64,000 nt of DNA, taken from Sphingopyxis sp. HIX. Lineage in GTDB: Bacteria > Pseudomonadota > Alphaproteobacteria > Sphingomonadales > Sphingomonadaceae. The notes below the pieces were generated by a model. That model saw nothing but the letters and a program-made list of their open reading frames with translations. It had not been told where the DNA came from and did not search any database. Shown one piece after another: positions 44,322 through 51,867 of the stretch. The position numbers were made by a program, and so were the translations under genes. The first letter of the stretch is position 1. Each line of letters begins with the position of its first letter. The stretch covers positions 25,232 through 89,231 of the forward strand of contig NZ_LNSB01000018.1 of assembly GCF_001468285.1 (NCBI RefSeq). The letters run 5' to 3'.

Positions 44322-45601
44322 CCCGCGCTGATCCGTTCGATATCGGCGCCAACGGACTGGAGCTTTTCCTCGAGCCGTTCGTAGCCGCGGTCGAGGTGGT
44401 AGACGCGGTTGACCTCGGTCTGGCCCTGCGCGGCGAGGCCGGCGATGATCAGGCTCATCGAGGCGCGGAGATCGGTCGCCATCACCGGCGCGCCGACGAG
44501 ATGATCGACGCCGCGCACGACCGCGCTGCGGCCGCGCACGTCGATGTCGCAGCCCATGCGGGCGAGTTCGGGAACGTGCATGTAGCGGTTCTCGAAGATG
44601 GTCTCGGTAAACAGGCTGGCGCCCGAACCGAGCGTCGCCATCGCCATGAACTGCGCCTGCATGTCGGTCGCGAAGCCTGGATAGGGCGCGGTCGACAGCG
44701 TCACCGGCTCGGCACGGCCCGACATGGCGACGCGGATGCCGGTCTTGGTCTCCTCGACCGTCGCGCCCGCCTGGCGCAGCGCGGCGAGGGTGGCGTCCAT
44801 TTCGTTCGCCTGGGCGCCGACGAGTTCGACGTCACCCTCGGTGATCACCGCGGCGCAGGCGTAGCTGCCCGCCTCGATGCGGTCGGCCATCACGCGATAG
44901 GTCGCGCCGTGCAGGCGATCGACGCCCTCGATCGTCAGCGTTTCGGTGCCGATGCCGTCGATCGACGCGCCCATCGCGACGAGACAGTTGCACAGATCAA
45001 CGATCTCGGGCTCGCGCGCGGCATTTTCGAGGATGCAGGTGCCCTTCGCGAGCACCGCCGCCATCACCGCGTTTTCGGTCGCGCCGACCGAAACGACCGG
45101 GAAGGTGAATTTGCCGCCCTTGAGGCGCCCGCCGGGGGCGACGGCCTTCACATAGCCCGAGGCGAGTTCGATCTCGGCGCCGAAGGCTTCGAGCGCTTTC
45201 AGATGCAGGTCGATCGGGCGGTTGCCGATCGCACAGCCGCCGGGGAGCGACACCGTCGCCTCGCCCGCGCGCGCGAGCAGCGGGCCGAGGACGAGGATCG
45301 ACGCGCGCATCTTGCGCACGATATCATAGGGGGCGACGGTCGAGGTCAGCGTGGTCGCGCGCGCGGTCATCACGCGGCCGAAATCCTCGGGGCGCGACCC
45401 CTCGATCGTGGTCGAGCAGCCGAGCTGGTTGAGCAGATGGCCGAAACCATCGACGTCGGCGAGGCGCGGCAGGTTGCGCAAGGTCAGCGGCTCGTCGGTG
45501 AGCAGCGCGCAGGGCAGCAGGGTGAGCGCGGCGTTCTTGGCGCCCGAGATGGGGATGCGGCCCTTGAGTCGCTGGCCGCCGCGAATGACGATTTGATCCA
45601 T
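44318..45601 (-). CDS. murA: UDP-N-acetylglucosamine 1-carboxyvinyltransferase
   Basis: First committed enzyme of peptidoglycan synthesis; adds enolpyruvate from PEP to UDP-GlcNAc in the cytosol, and is the target of fosfomycin. The 427-residue sequence is complete. The catalytic loop is [15 protein letters not shown] with C123 (the fosfomycin-sensitive cysteine, not aspartate), and the start [24 protein letters not shown] is standard. It overlaps the hydrolase gene tail-to-tail by 4 nt and is divergent from the A+T-rich nuclease-like gene. Confidence 0.97.
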   Translation of the reverse strand: MDQIVIRGGQRLKGRIPISGAKNAALTLLPCALLTDEPLTLRNLPRLADVDGFGHLLNQLGCSTTIEGSRPEDFGRVMTARATTLTSTVAPYDIVRKMRASILVLGPLLARAGEATVSLPGGCAIGNRPIDLHLKALEAFGAEIELASGYVKAVAPGGRLKGGKFTFPVVSVGATENAVMAAVLAKGTCILENAAREPEIVDLCNCLVAMGASIDGIGTETLTIEGVDRLHGATYRVMADRIEAGSYACAAVITEGDVELVGAQANEMDATLAALRQAGATVEETKTGIRVAMSGRAEPVTLSTAPYPGFATDMQAQFMAMATLGSGASLFTETIFENRYMHVPELARMGCDIDVRGRSAVVRGVDHLVGAPVMATDLRASMSLIIAGLAAQGQTEVNRVYHLDRGYERLEEKLQSVGADIERISAG

Positions 45602-45734
45602 GCGCCGTCTTTAGCGGATGGGCAGGGCCGCGCAAGCGGAGGAAGAGGCCGTAAATTTGATGCTGGCTGATTTGTCAGGCCGGCTCTATTTTGCCGATTG
45701 AATCAAATGGGAAAGCAAGTCCGAGGGGGGCGCA

Positions 45735-46610
45735 ATGTCCAAAGGCTATGTAAAACCTGAGCGTCTATGGCTGCGAACGCACCCGGAATTCTCCGAAAAA
45801 TGGGTGCAGGCGCTCATCGCGGATGATCCTTCTATTCTTGGATTGGGCGATTTGGTTTTGCGCGATCAGGAACGCATTCATCCGCGTGCCGGCCGGCTCG
45901 ATCTGCTGCTTCAAGATGCAGATACAAAGCGACGCTATGAGGTGGAATTACAGCTGGGATCGACGGACGAGGGGCACATTATCCGGACGATCGAATATTG
46001 GGATATCGAACGAAAGCGCTATCCCCAATATGACCATTGCGCCGTTATCGTTGCTGAAGACATCACAAGTCGATTTCTGAACGTAATATCGCTGTTCAAC
46101 GGGACAATTCCGTTGATTGCTATCCAGATGCAAGCCCTTCGGGTCGGAGACAACACTACCCTCGTCTTCACGACCGTTATGGACGAAATGTCGCGGGGGC
46201 CTGTCGATGAAGATGAGGATGCAGCGGCGGCGCCCACCGATCGTGCCTATTGGGAGAAGCGGGCGACCAAGGCGACCGTCGCGCTCGCCGACGATCTGCT
46301 AGACATGGTACGTCAATTCGACCCATCGCTGGAACTCAAATATAATAAATTCTACATCGGGTTGTCCCGAGAAGGGCAGGCATTCAATTTTGTAAGCTTT
46401 AGACCTAAGAAAAACTACATCAACTTTGAGTTAAAATTACCGGAAACCGAAGAACTTGATAGCAAAATCGAAGAGGCTGGAATAGAGGCATTGGAGTATA
46501 ATAAAAGATGGGGTTTGTATCGTTTGAGATTGGATAGTGGACAAATTAAAGGGAAAAGCGAGATGTTGAAGGAACTTATGCAGCTCGCATATGAGCGTCG
46601 GTCTTCTTGA
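45735..46610 (+). CDS. PD-(D/E)XK nuclease-like protein with DUF5655-type C-terminus
   Basis: A 291-residue protein clearly richer in A+T than its surroundings (for example around 46330-46540), which suggests transfer. The N-terminal part GRLDLLLQDADTKRRYEVELQ contains D56 and E71-L-Q73, placed like the PD-(D/E)XK core of NucS-type nucleases (D, then ELK), but with Gln in place of Lys. The C-terminal third (KFYIGLSREGQAFNFVSFRPKK near 206-227, NYINFELKLPE) fits the DUF5655/COG3586 module. Function unknown; a nucleic-acid role and defence are possible. It has no partner gene. Confidence 0.72.
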   Translation: MSKGYVKPERLWLRTHPEFSEKWVQALIADDPSILGLGDLVLRDQERIHPRAGRLDLLLQDADTKRRYEVELQLGSTDEGHIIRTIEYWDIERKRYPQYDHCAVIVAEDITSRFLNVISLFNGTIPLIAIQMQALRVGDNTTLVFTTVMDEMSRGPVDEDEDAAAAPTDRAYWEKRATKATVALADDLLDMVRQFDPSLELKYNKFYIGLSREGQAFNFVSFRPKKNYINFELKLPETEELDSKIEEAGIEALEYNKRWGLYRLRLDSGQIKGKSEMLKELMQLAYERRSS

Positions 46611-46631
46611 CCTTATGAATCCAATCACGTC

Positions 46632-47099
46632 CTAGGCGTCGTTCGGTCGATATCCCGCATCGCCCTCGAACTGCGCCTTGGCTTCGCTCGCGCCCTTGCC
46701 CATGAAGATATAGCCGACGACCGAGAGGATCAGGAGCGCCACGCCGAGCAGCGGGACGCCGCCGCGGGTGAACAGCATCAACGCGATCCAGAGGATGTTG
46801 GCGATCCCCGTGATCAGGAAGATCTTCTGGTTGTTGCCGGGAAAGCCATAGACGGCGCGGCCGTCGGGGGTGCGGAGGCCGTGGATGCCCTTCAGGTCGA
46901 AAGCGGTATAGGCATAGAAGCGGCCGCGAGTGCCGGGCTTGAGTTCGTCGGCGACCTCCTGTTTGACCACCGCATTCTTGATCATGTGGCGCGAGCCGCC
47001 GTCGAGTTGGAAGTCGACGCTCTTGAAGACGGTCATGCCGCCGCGCGACCGCTTGACCTCGGCCTCGGTGATGGTGCCGTCGATGATCGATGTGCCCAT
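46632..47099 (-). CDS. Unknown inner-membrane protein
   Basis: A 155-residue protein with a soluble N-terminal part (GTITEAEVKRSRGGMTVFKSVDFQLDGG in sections) that looks beta-rich, and two C-terminal helices (KIFLITGIANILWIALMLF and VPLLGVALLILSVVGYIFMG). No family is recognised. The ATG at 47099 has GGAGGG seven nt upstream, so the longer frame to 47234 is not used. It faces the nuclease-like gene tail-to-tail, 21 nt apart. Confidence 0.75.
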   Translation of the reverse strand: MGTSIIDGTITEAEVKRSRGGMTVFKSVDFQLDGGSRHMIKNAVVKQEVADELKPGTRGRFYAYTAFDLKGIHGLRTPDGRAVYGFPGNNQKIFLITGIANILWIALMLFTRGGVPLLGVALLILSVVGYIFMGKGASEAKAQFEGDAGYRPNDA

Positions 47100-47293
47100 G
47101 GTCCGTCCCTCCATCTGGCGCCCGCGACCGAGCCTAATCGAACATGGGTTCGATGGAAAGCGACGCCCTATGGTTAAACCCTGCGCGGCTTTGCGATAGC
47201 TATCGCGTCCGAAGTGTGGAAATATCGCCGCCACGATCGCGGAGTAAAGGACAGGATAAGAGACCGAATTTTTCAGCAGCAGGGGAGAAGGAC

Positions 47294-48301
47294 ATGCGTC
47301 ATCCTATTGTCACCATCGCCGCATCGGCGTCGTTGATCGCCACGCAGCTTATGGCTCCCGCCCTCGCCCAATCGACCTATCCCTATCCACCGCCGACCAC
47401 AAAGCCCGGCTATGACGCGGGCTATGCGGGGACGCTGCGCTGTGAATCGCGGAGCAACCGGACCCAGCGCTGCAATGCCCGCACCGAAAATCGCGTCGAC
47501 CTGATCCGGGTGATCGGCGGACGCTGTTCGAAGGGGCGCGACTGGGGCTTCACTGCCAGCCAGATCTGGGTGTCGGGCGGATGCCGCGCCGAATTCGGCT
47601 ATGGCTATGGCTATGGCAGTGGCGGTGGGTATCCGGTGCCGCTGCCGCAGCCGGTCGACGATTTCGCCGGGGCGATCCGCTGCGAATCGCGCGGCAACCG
47701 TTATGAGCAGTGCAACGTGCCGACGAACAACCGCGTCGAACTGGTGCGGCGGCTTGGCGGCAAGTGCAACGCCGGGCGGCAATGGGGCTATGACGCCAAT
47801 TATATCTGGGTGAACGACGGCTGCCGCGCCGAATTCCGCTATGGTTACAATAATCTGGTGCCGCTGCCGGGGCCGAAGCCCGAGAAGGACAAGGGGCCGA
47901 GCACCGGGCTGATCATCGGCGGCATCGTCGTCGCGGGCGGGCTGATCGCGCTGCTCGCCAGCAAGAACAAGAAGAAAAAAGAGGGCGAAGCGGCTGCCAC
48001 CGAGGAGGCGGCGACGCCGACCTATCCGGCCGGGCCGCCGGCGACGCTGAGCGCCAACCTGTCGGCGCTGCCCAGCGCATCGCGGCCGTCGGTGCAGAAT
48101 TGCATGAACGATGCGGCGCGCCAGATCGGGGTCACCGGCGGAACGCGGTTGTCCTATGACAAGCTGGTCAGTCTGGAGCAGGGCAATGGCGGCTGGCGCA
48201 TCCGCGCCGCGATGACCGCGACCTATCCCGACGGCGCGCGGTCGCTGGAGATGTATTGCCGCGCGACGCCGAGCCAGATCATCCAGCTCGATTTCAGCTA
48301 G
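47294..48301 (+). CDS. Exported protein with two DUF3011 domains
   Basis: A 335-residue protein. The signal peptide (ASASLIATQLMAPALAQ) is followed by two similar DUF3011 units at about 47-105 and 123-180, each with CESR-NR-QCN, RVxLxR, GG-C, WG and IWV--GCRAEF. A hydrophobic segment GLIIGGIVVAGGLIALLAS (about 210-228) is flanked by a lysine stretch, and a C-terminal domain with two cysteines follows (QNCMNDAARQIGVTGG, EMYCRATPSQ). GGGGAGAAGG precedes the ATG at 47294. Function of DUF3011 is unknown. Confidence 0.82.
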   Translation: MRHPIVTIAASASLIATQLMAPALAQSTYPYPPPTTKPGYDAGYAGTLRCESRSNRTQRCNARTENRVDLIRVIGGRCSKGRDWGFTASQIWVSGGCRAEFGYGYGYGSGGGYPVPLPQPVDDFAGAIRCESRGNRYEQCNVPTNNRVELVRRLGGKCNAGRQWGYDANYIWVNDGCRAEFRYGYNNLVPLPGPKPEKDKGPSTGLIIGGIVVAGGLIALLASKNKKKKEGEAAATEEAATPTYPAGPPATLSANLSALPSASRPSVQNCMNDAARQIGVTGGTRLSYDKLVSLEQGNGGWRIRAAMTATYPDGARSLEMYCRATPSQIIQLDFS

Positions 48302-48316
48302 AAGCGTAACAAAGCC

Positions 48317-48342
48317 GCCGCCCCCGCCACGGGAGGGGCGGC
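48317..48342. terminator. Possible bidirectional terminator hairpin
   Basis: GCCGCCCC and GGGGCGGC form an 8-bp stem over a 10-nt loop in the 51-nt gap between convergent genes. AAA on the left becomes TTT on the minus strand, but the T runs are short. Confidence 0.4.
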
Positions 48343-48352
48343 GAAGCGCTGG

Positions 48353-48967
48353 TCAGCCGAGTGCCTCTTCGACCTGACCCAAGCGATCTTTTCCGAAGAA
48401 CATCTCGTCCCCGACGAAGAAGGTGGGGATGCCGAACACCCCTCGCGCGACCGCGGCTTCGGTGTTGGCGACGAGCCTGGCCTTGACGTCGGGTTCCTGC
48501 GTGCGTGCGAGCAGCGCCGGACCATCGAAACCGTTGGCAGTAAGGAAATTCGCCGCAACCTCGGGGTCGTCCATCTTGACGCCGTCCTCCCACATCGCGC
48601 GGTTCACCGCGTCTACATAATCGTCGAGCACGCCCTCGTCCGCCGCGACAATCGCGCCGCGCATGATGAGCAAGGTGTTGATCGGAAAGTACGGGTTGAG
48701 GCGGAACTTCGTGAGGCCGTGGCGCGCAATGAAGCGCTGCATCTCGAGATGCTCATAGGCGAGCTTCGCGGGCGCCTCGGCATATTGGACCATCGGCGCC
48801 TTGTTGCCCGTCGCCTTGAAAATGCCGCCGAGCAGGCAGGGGGTGATGACGAGGTCGGCGCCGGTGCGGTCGAGCAGTTCGGGCAGGACCTTGAGCGTGA
48901 GATAGGCGTTGGGGCTGCCGAAATCGAAGATGAGTTCGAGGGTCTTTGCAGAGCTTTGGGTCACCAT
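48353..48967 (-). CDS. 2-hydroxychromene-2-carboxylate isomerase family protein (DsbA-like)
   Basis: A 204-residue thioredoxin-fold, glutathione-dependent isomerase-like enzyme. FDFGSPNAYLTLKVLPELL (about 15-33) holds the conserved Ser-Pro-x-Ala-Tyr motif used by NahD-type enzymes in place of a CxxC, and GVFGIPTFFVGDEMFFGKDRL (in parts) is the cis-Pro region. NahD acts in naphthalene and related aromatic degradation; many sphingomonad copies have unknown substrates. It overlaps the SDR gene by 7 nt, so the two are co-translated. Confidence 0.86.
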   Translation of the reverse strand: MVTQSSAKTLELIFDFGSPNAYLTLKVLPELLDRTGADLVITPCLLGGIFKATGNKAPMVQYAEAPAKLAYEHLEMQRFIARHGLTKFRLNPYFPINTLLIMRGAIVAADEGVLDDYVDAVNRAMWEDGVKMDDPEVAANFLTANGFDGPALLARTQEPDVKARLVANTEAAVARGVFGIPTFFVGDEMFFGKDRLGQVEEALG

Positions 48968-49695
48968 TTTTCTCCCCAGGGGCGGAGGTCGAGTTCGTGG
49001 GTCCAGGCGCTTTTGGGCTGCTTGTGGAGCATCACATAATTGGCGGCGATGGCCGCGGGGTTGAGCACCAGGTCCTGCGCCTTTGCGTCGTCGAAGCCGT
49101 CGCCGAGACGCTGGCGGATGAAGTCGGTGTCGATCGCGCCGTCGATGATCGTGTGCGCGACATGGATGCCCTGCGGCCCGAGTTCGCGCGCCATCGATTG
49201 CGCGAGCATGCGCAGCGCCCCCTTGGCGCCCGAAAAGGCCGAGAAGCCCGATCCGCCGCGCAGGCTCGCGGTCGCGCCGGTGAAAAGGATCGTGCCGCGA
49301 CCGCGCGGCGCCATGCGCTTCGCCGCCTCGCGCCCCATCAGGAAACCGCCGAGGCACGCCATTTCCCAGACCTTGGTGTAAACGCGCACCGTCGTCTCTA
49401 TGATCGGGAAATTGACGTTGGCGCCGATGTTGAACACCGCGACTTCGACCGGGCCGACCTCGGCCTCGACCTGATCGAAGAGCGCTACCATGTCGGCCTC
49501 CTCGCGCGCGTCGCCGGGGTAGGCGCGCGCTTGATGGCCCGCATCGCGGATCGACTGCGCGAGCGCTTCGAGCTGGTCGGCGCTCCGCGCACGGCGGTTG
49601 ACGCAGGCGGTGAGGCCCTCGGCGGCGAAGGCGCGGGCGATCGCGCCGCCGGTGGCGTCGCCGGCTCCGATGATGACGGCGGCGGGGTTGGGCAT
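48961..49695 (-). CDS. SDR family oxidoreductase
   Basis: A 244-residue short-chain dehydrogenase-like protein. The Rossmann start is VIIGAGDATGGAIARAFAAEG (in parts), NIGAN (variant of NAG) is near 94, and a Ser/Phe-Ser pair in GSGFSAFSGAKGALRML shows that the usual YxxxK tyrosine is replaced by Phe (FSGAK), so classical catalysis is doubtful. It is first in the pair with the isomerase and divergent from the HxlR regulator with a palindrome between them. The ATG at 49695 has AGAGGAGAG-type sequence upstream. Confidence 0.85.
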   Translation of the reverse strand: MPNPAAVIIGAGDATGGAIARAFAAEGLTACVNRRARSADQLEALAQSIRDAGHQARAYPGDAREEADMVALFDQVEAEVGPVEVAVFNIGANVNFPIIETTVRVYTKVWEMACLGGFLMGREAAKRMAPRGRGTILFTGATASLRGGSGFSAFSGAKGALRMLAQSMARELGPQGIHVAHTIIDGAIDTDFIRQRLGDGFDDAKAQDLVLNPAAIAANYVMLHKQPKSAWTHELDLRPWGEKW

Positions 49696-49723
49696 GCGAC
49701 TCTCCTCTTGGCGACACACAGTA

Positions 49724-49740
49724 ACTATGATAATCATAGT
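49724..49740. promoter_or_regulatory. Probable HxlR operator
   Basis: ACTATGATaATCATAGT is a perfect 8+8 palindrome with one centre base, 29 bp from the SDR start and 46 bp from the regulator start, placed to control both. Confidence 0.75.
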
Positions 49741-49785
49741 GACAAGCTATTTTTGTTCGCCGCCGAAGACGGCTAAGGACACAGC

Positions 49786-50280
49786 ATGCCCAAGCGCGCG
49801 GATCTTTCGGATACTTTCTGCCCCGTCGGGCGCTCGGCGGAGCTGCTGGGCGACCGCGCGGTGCTGCTGATCCTGCGCGACCTGTTCTTCGGGCGGCGGC
49901 GGTTCGAGGCGATCGCGGCGAATACCGGGCTGGGGCCGCAGTTGGTGTCGGCGCGGCTGAAATTGCTCGAAGGCGAGGGCGTGGTCGAGCGCCACGCCTA
50001 TCAGGAGCGGCCGCTGCGCCACGAATATCGGCTGACCGACAAGGGCAAGGATCTGTTCGGGGTGCTCTATGCGATGCGCGGCTGGGCCGAGCGTTGGGCC
50101 TATCGCGAGGGCGAGACCGGGGGCGGACCGGCGATGCGCTATGTCCACCGCGCGTGTGGCGCCGACGTCGGGACGGCGACGGTCTGTCCCGGCTGCGGCG
50201 ATTTGCTTGGCTATGGCGATTTGAAAGGCGAACCGTCGCCGGCGCTCAGGGCCGAGCAGGCGCGGCGCGCGGCGAGTTGA
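49786..50280 (+). CDS. HxlR family transcriptional regulator with C-terminal zinc-ribbon-like segment
   Basis: A 164-residue winged-helix regulator. CPVGRSAELLGDRAVLLILRDLFFG near 12-36 (in parts) is the HxlR signature with the redox-type N-terminal cysteine, followed by GPQLVSARLKLLEGEGVVER, the recognition region. The C-terminal HRACGADVGTATVCPGCGDLL adds three cysteines that could bind zinc. The ligand is unknown, but it probably regulates the isomerase-SDR pair through the 17-bp palindrome. Confidence 0.87.
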   Translation: MPKRADLSDTFCPVGRSAELLGDRAVLLILRDLFFGRRRFEAIAANTGLGPQLVSARLKLLEGEGVVERHAYQERPLRHEYRLTDKGKDLFGVLYAMRGWAERWAYREGETGGGPAMRYVHRACGADVGTATVCPGCGDLLGYGDLKGEPSPALRAEQARRAAS

Positions 50281-50282
50281 AT

Positions 50283-50441
50283 CCCCTCCCGCAGGCGGGA
50301 GGGGTAACGAGACTTGCGGGCTTGCCCGCTAGTCGCAGTGGGGTGGGCTGCGTTCGTGAGCGGCGCTTGTGCCCACCCCGTTGCGACTAGCGCCTGCTGC
50401 GCAGACGCAAGTCTCACTGCCCCTCCCGCTTGCGGGAGGGG
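50283..50441. repeat. Palindromic intergenic repeat, family A, copy 3
   Basis: The best-preserved copy. CCCCTCCCGCAGGCGGGAGG opens it, followed by GAGACTTGCGGGC, CTAGTCGCAGTGGGGTGGGC, then the reverse order GCCCACCCC, GCGACTAG, AAGTCTCACTGCC and a closing CTCCCGCTTGCGGGAG. It fills the gap between convergent HxlR and clpS genes. Confidence 0.85.
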
Positions 50442-50447
50442 ATAGCC

Positions 50448-50774
50448 TTACGCCTTTTCCAGCGTGCACTGCAGCGGGTGCTGGTTCTGGCGCGCGGCGT
50501 CCATCACCTGGTTCACCTTGGTCTCGGCGACTTCGTAGCTGAACACGCCGCAGACGCCGACGCCCTGCTGGTGGACGTGCAGCATCACCTGCGTCGCCTG
50601 TTCGATGTCCATGTTGAAAAAGCGCTGGAGCACCATCACGACGAATTCCATCGGGGTATAATCGTCGTTGAGCAGCAGCACCTTGTACATCGACGGCTTT
50701 TTCGCCTTCGCGCGGGTGCGCGTCGCGATGCCGACCCCGGGGGTGCCGGGGGTGCCGTCGTCCTTGTCCGCCAT
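50448..50774 (-). CDS. clpS: ATP-dependent Clp protease adaptor ClpS
   Basis: Delivers N-degron substrates to ClpAP in the cytosol. The 108-residue protein has a flexible N-terminus and the ClpS core: [24 protein letters not shown] near 35-58 (in parts) with the [10 protein letters not shown] substrate-pocket motif and [23 protein letters not shown]. The ATG at 50774 gives a usual length but has a poor ribosome site; an ATG at 50810 would add 12 residues and cannot be excluded. clpA is not adjacent. Confidence 0.95.
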   Translation of the reverse strand: MADKDDGTPGTPGVGIATRTRAKAKKPSMYKVLLLNDDYTPMEFVVMVLQRFFNMDIEQATQVMLHVHQQGVGVCGVFSYEVAETKVNQVMDAARQNQHPLQCTLEKA

Positions 50775-50883
50775 GGCGCGGATGGAATGGAGGGTCTGAA
50801 CTGGAAGCATTGTCACCGGAATATCGCACGCCGCGGCGGATTCGCAAGGGGGCGGGTCATCATTAACCCCCTTTTCCATTCGA

Positions 50884-50929
50884 CCAAAAACAAGAACCGC
50901 CCGCTTCCCGGGGGAAGCGAGCGGTCTTG
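50884..50929 (-). terminator. Rho-independent terminator of the phasin gene
   Basis: On the minus strand CAAGACCGCTCGCTTCCC pairs with GGGAAGCGGGCGGTTCTTG (one G-T pair region) and is followed by TTTTTG. A long, strong stem, fitting a highly expressed gene. Confidence 0.85.
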
Positions 50930-50993
50930 GGTGCGCCGGCGCAGGCGGGGGGAGGGGAGAGAGGCCCGCGCCGACAGCGGAAGAGAAAGGCCC

Positions 50994-51746
50994 TTAGGCG
51001 GCCTTCATCTTCGAAGTGATGACCGACACGCGGTTCGAGATCGGCGCGAAGCTGTCGTTCGCCATCTTGACGACGAGTTCGCTGGTCTTCGAGGTCTGCG
51101 CGACAGCGGCGTCGAACGCCTTCTTGCTGTTTTCGGCATAGAGCTTGAAGAAGTCGGCCGGGGTCTTGACGGCGGTGTAGCCCTTCAGCGCGGCGGTCGT
51201 GTCTTCGAAGCTCTTGCGAGCGAAGGTCACGCCTTCCTGGCCGAGGACTTCGGCGTTCTTCGCGGCGATCTTGCCGGCTTCGACGAGCGCTTCGAGGTTC
51301 GCCTTGTTGAACTCGACGGCGTCTTCAGCGAACTTGCTGGTCTTGGCCATGGCTTCCTTCGCCTTCTCGTTGAAGTCGGCGGTCAGGGCTTCGGCGCGGG
51401 TCTTCGCTTCGTCGGCGAACTTCTTGACGGTGTCGTTCATGGTCTTGAATCCTTTGGTGGCGGCGGCGACCGGCTTCGGTGCGGCCTTCAGGGGCTTCGG
51501 GGCAATGGTCTTCACGGCCGCCTTCTTGGGGGCAACCTTCTTGGCGACTGCCTTGGGGGCAGCGGCCTTCTTTGCGACCGGCTTGGCTTTTGCCTTCACC
51601 GTCTTCGTCACGGGAGCCGGAGCAGCCTTCGCCACCGCGGGAGCGGCGGGTTCGACCGGAGCGGCCGGAGTCGCCACCGGCTTGGCGGCGGTTTCCAGCG
51701 TCGCGGCTTCGAAAGCCTTTTCGGCACTATCCATCTTGGTAGCCAT
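50994..51746 (-). CDS. Phasin family protein with H1-like N-terminal region
   Basis: A 250-residue polyhydroxyalkanoate granule-coating protein. The C-terminal 150 residues match phasins (FADEAKTRAEALTADFNEKAKEAMAK, in parts, and AVKTPADFFKLYAENSKKAFDAA). The first 95 residues are Ala/Pro/Lys-rich with repeats such as KAKAKPVAKKAAAPKAVAKK, like the histone-H1-like tail of PhaF, which binds DNA. Codon use is strongly biased toward preferred codons, as for abundant proteins. It lies downstream of phaC with its own palindromic promoter elements and ends in a strong terminator. Confidence 0.9.
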   Translation of the reverse strand: MATKMDSAEKAFEAATLETAAKPVATPAAPVEPAAPAVAKAAPAPVTKTVKAKAKPVAKKAAAPKAVAKKVAPKKAAVKTIAPKPLKAAPKPVAAATKGFKTMNDTVKKFADEAKTRAEALTADFNEKAKEAMAKTSKFAEDAVEFNKANLEALVEAGKIAAKNAEVLGQEGVTFARKSFEDTTAALKGYTAVKTPADFFKLYAENSKKAFDAAVAQTSKTSELVVKMANDSFAPISNRVSVITSKMKAA

Positions 51747-51765
51747 CGGGACAACTCCTTTATGT

Positions 51766-51825
51766 TGCAGTGCACAATATAGGAGTGGCGTGGCGATTTC
51801 AAGGATATTTTTGTGCAGTGCACAA
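51766..51825. promoter_or_regulatory. Paired palindromic sites before phasin
   Basis: TTGTGCAGTGCACAA (51811-51825) is a perfect 15-bp palindrome, and TGCAGTGCACAA recurs at 51766-51777, about 48 bp away. TGCA-rich palindromes of this kind are bound by PhaR-type repressors of phasin genes; PhaR identity is inference as its gene is not in the window. Confidence 0.65.
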
Positions 51826-51867
51826 AAATTTTTGCTCGCAGCCTTATTGGCCTTTTATTCCCGGGAT

